A stretch of DNA of 64,000 nucleotides from JBPEWY01 sp052032225 (GTDB lineage Bacteria; Bacteroidota; Bacteroidia; Flavobacteriales; Flavobacteriaceae): contig JBPEWY010000066.1 of the NCBI GenBank assembly GCA_052032225.1, positions 1 to 64,000 on the forward strand, written 5' to 3'. Below, in pieces: positions 62,900 to 64,000 of the stretch. The position numbers were made by a program, and so were the translations under genes. The notes below the pieces were generated by a model. It saw nothing but the letters and a program-made list of their open reading frames with translations, did no database searches and was not told the origin of the DNA. The stretch's first letter is position 1. Each line of letters opens with the position of its first letter.

Positions 62900-63088
62900 A
62901 TGTTAAAATTTGTAAAAGATCATATGGCAACAATAGATGGCGTAGAAATCTACCCCATTATATCGCTAAGTATATTCTTCCTGTTTTTTGTCGGTCTTTT
63001 TTGGTGGGTTTTTTCAGCAAAAAAAGATTACATACAGCAGGTAAGTGAACTCCCATTAGATAACCAACAAAACAATTCTGCATCATGA
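62900..63088 (+). CDS. ccoQ: Cytochrome cbb3 oxidase small subunit CcoQ
   Basis: 62 residues: one membrane helix (about 19-40, YPIISLSIFFLFFVGLFWWVF), then AKKDYIQQVSELPLD. This is the expected size and position. It overlaps ccoP by 4 bases (ATGA). Confidence 0.88.
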   Translation: MLKFVKDHMATIDGVEIYPIISLSIFFLFFVGLFWWVFSAKKDYIQQVSELPLDNQQNNSAS

Positions 63089-63966
63089 AAAGTTTTTCAT
63101 CATATTTACGAGTAGTAGCTATTGTTGCCATTGTATTTATGGCAGCAGAGTACTTTATAGATTCTGGGAATAAGCCAGCATTTATGGTGTATCCGGAGGT
63201 ATTAATTTTCTTAGTACTCTTTACCATTACTTTGGTAGCAATAGAGATTATGGTAGGTGCTATGCAAGGGTTAGCAGATAAAATGATGACTCCCGAGCAA
63301 AAAGCAGCTTACGAAGCAAAAAAAGCTGAGCGTTTACAAAATGCTTGGTACAAAAAGCTGTATAAAAAACTTACCAAGTCTAAACCAATTGAAGAAGAAG
63401 GAGAAATTATTTTAGACCATAATTACGACGGTATTAAAGAACTTGATAACGCATTACCGCCATGGTGGTTGTATGGGTTTTATATAACCATAGTTTTTGC
63501 TGCTGTATATTTAGTTAGATACCATGTTCTTGGAGCAGACGATCAGGCAACAGAATACGAAAAAGAAGTAGCAAGAGCTAAAATAGAAATAGAAGAGTAT
63601 AAGCGCACAGCTAAAGATTTAGTAGATGTAAACACAGTAACGCTGCTAACAGATGCTTCAGATTTAGCAAAAGGAAAAGCTATTTATAATACCAATTGTG
63701 TGGCTTGCCATCAAGCAGATGGAGGCGGAGGTATTGGTCCTAATTTAACAGATGAGTACTGGATTTTAGGCGGAGGAATTAAAAATGTATTTAAAACTAT
63801 TTCTGAAGGAGGTAGAGACGGTAAAGGTATGGTTGCCTGGAAAACTATCTTAAAACCTTCAGAGATACAACAAGTAGCAAGTTATGTACTCTCTATGCAA
63901 GGCACAACACCTGCAAATCCTAAAGATCCGGAAGGAGATATTTGGGTTGATGAAGAGAGTAATTAA
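63085..63966 (+). CDS. ccoP: Cytochrome cbb3 oxidase subunit III, one heme c (CcoP)
   Basis: 293 residues. Two N-terminal helices (about 9-25 and 32-55), then the N-terminal CcoP domain with YDGIKELDNALPPWWLYGFYITIVFAAVYLVRYH (about 112-145). One class I cytochrome c domain follows: CVACH (about 208-212) with GIGPNLTDEYWI and MVAWKTIL. Proteobacterial CcoP normally has two heme c sites; only one CxxCH is present here, as in other Bacteroidota. Role: electron entry from periplasmic cytochrome c. The next 34 bases to the window end show no further gene. Confidence 0.93.
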   Translation: MKSFSSYLRVVAIVAIVFMAAEYFIDSGNKPAFMVYPEVLIFLVLFTITLVAIEIMVGAMQGLADKMMTPEQKAAYEAKKAERLQNAWYKKLYKKLTKSKPIEEEGEIILDHNYDGIKELDNALPPWWLYGFYITIVFAAVYLVRYHVLGADDQATEYEKEVARAKIEIEEYKRTAKDLVDVNTVTLLTDASDLAKGKAIYNTNCVACHQADGGGGIGPNLTDEYWILGGGIKNVFKTISEGGRDGKGMVAWKTILKPSEIQQVASYVLSMQGTTPANPKDPEGDIWVDEESN

Positions 63967-64000
63967 TAAAAACAAGTAGCATTAACCCCAAATGACAACA

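Noticed and set aside
1..64000. CRISPR array, insertion sequence, prophage, toxin-antitoxin or secretion-effector island
   Set aside because: No regular direct repeats, transposase motifs or phage genes were seen. Nearly all sequence is accounted for by conserved genes.

Overview
The window is chromosomal DNA from a member of the Bacteroidota, almost certainly a marine-type flavobacterium (family Flavobacteriaceae). The evidence is the intact gldK-gldL-gldM-gldN set of the type IX secretion/gliding machinery, a low-GC coding style, a ccoN-ccoO fusion, Bacteroidota-specific families (GYDIA kinase, DUF2490, DUF983), and promoter-like octamers of the form TAnnTTTG instead of the proteobacterial -10. 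Coding density is very high. I see no rRNA, insertion sequence, prophage or CRISPR array.

Left end (1-7678, minus strand): a truncated clpP, then a ten-gene run reading leftward from 7678. It contains an ArsM-type arsenite methyltransferase and an ArsS-type radical SAM protein, the two enzymes known to start arsenosugar biosynthesis. They are packed with a purine nucleoside phosphorylase, two small glycosyltransferase-like proteins, a rhodanese, an AhpD/CMD-fold protein, a sterol-desaturase-type membrane hydroxylase, a DUF2490 barrel and a DUF547 protein. This is the most notable system in the window: a candidate complete route from arsenite to an arsenosugar and possibly an arsenolipid, in which only the first two steps have an established enzyme.

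7841-15729: tRNA-Phe, then coaX, an outer-membrane protein, a TPR protein, lptC, a CNNM/HlyC-type protein and a PpiD-like foldase on the plus strand. A strong terminator hairpin lies inside the lptC signal-peptide codons. 15728-26789: GYDIA GHMP kinase with HMG-CoA reductase (mevalonate pathway), a DPP IV-like peptidase, a POT peptide transporter, then comEC-like, NlpC/P60, lpxB and surE. 26927-36735: a tail-specific protease, the cell-shape operon mreB-mreC-mreD-mrdA-rodA (minus strand), purH and a methionine-sulfoxide-reductase-type GAF protein.

36842-45155: a heavy-metal-binding/MauE fusion, groES-groEL, and an operon miaB - sigma-54 activator - lptE - unknown - secG. A sequence with sigma-54 promoter geometry precedes groES. 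45254-53597: topA, an arginase-fold protein with damaged metal sites, then gldKLMN. 53679-63966: a DAO-family oxidoreductase, DUF983, an ABC-F protein, a 58-codon CPXCG protein, and a Crp/Fnr regulator divergent from a cytochrome cbb3 locus (P-type ATPase, ccoS, fused ccoNO, ccoQ, ccoP). Two Fnr-like palindromes at identical distance from promoter-like octamers precede the ATPase gene and ccoS, suggesting oxygen-responsive control by the neighbouring regulator.
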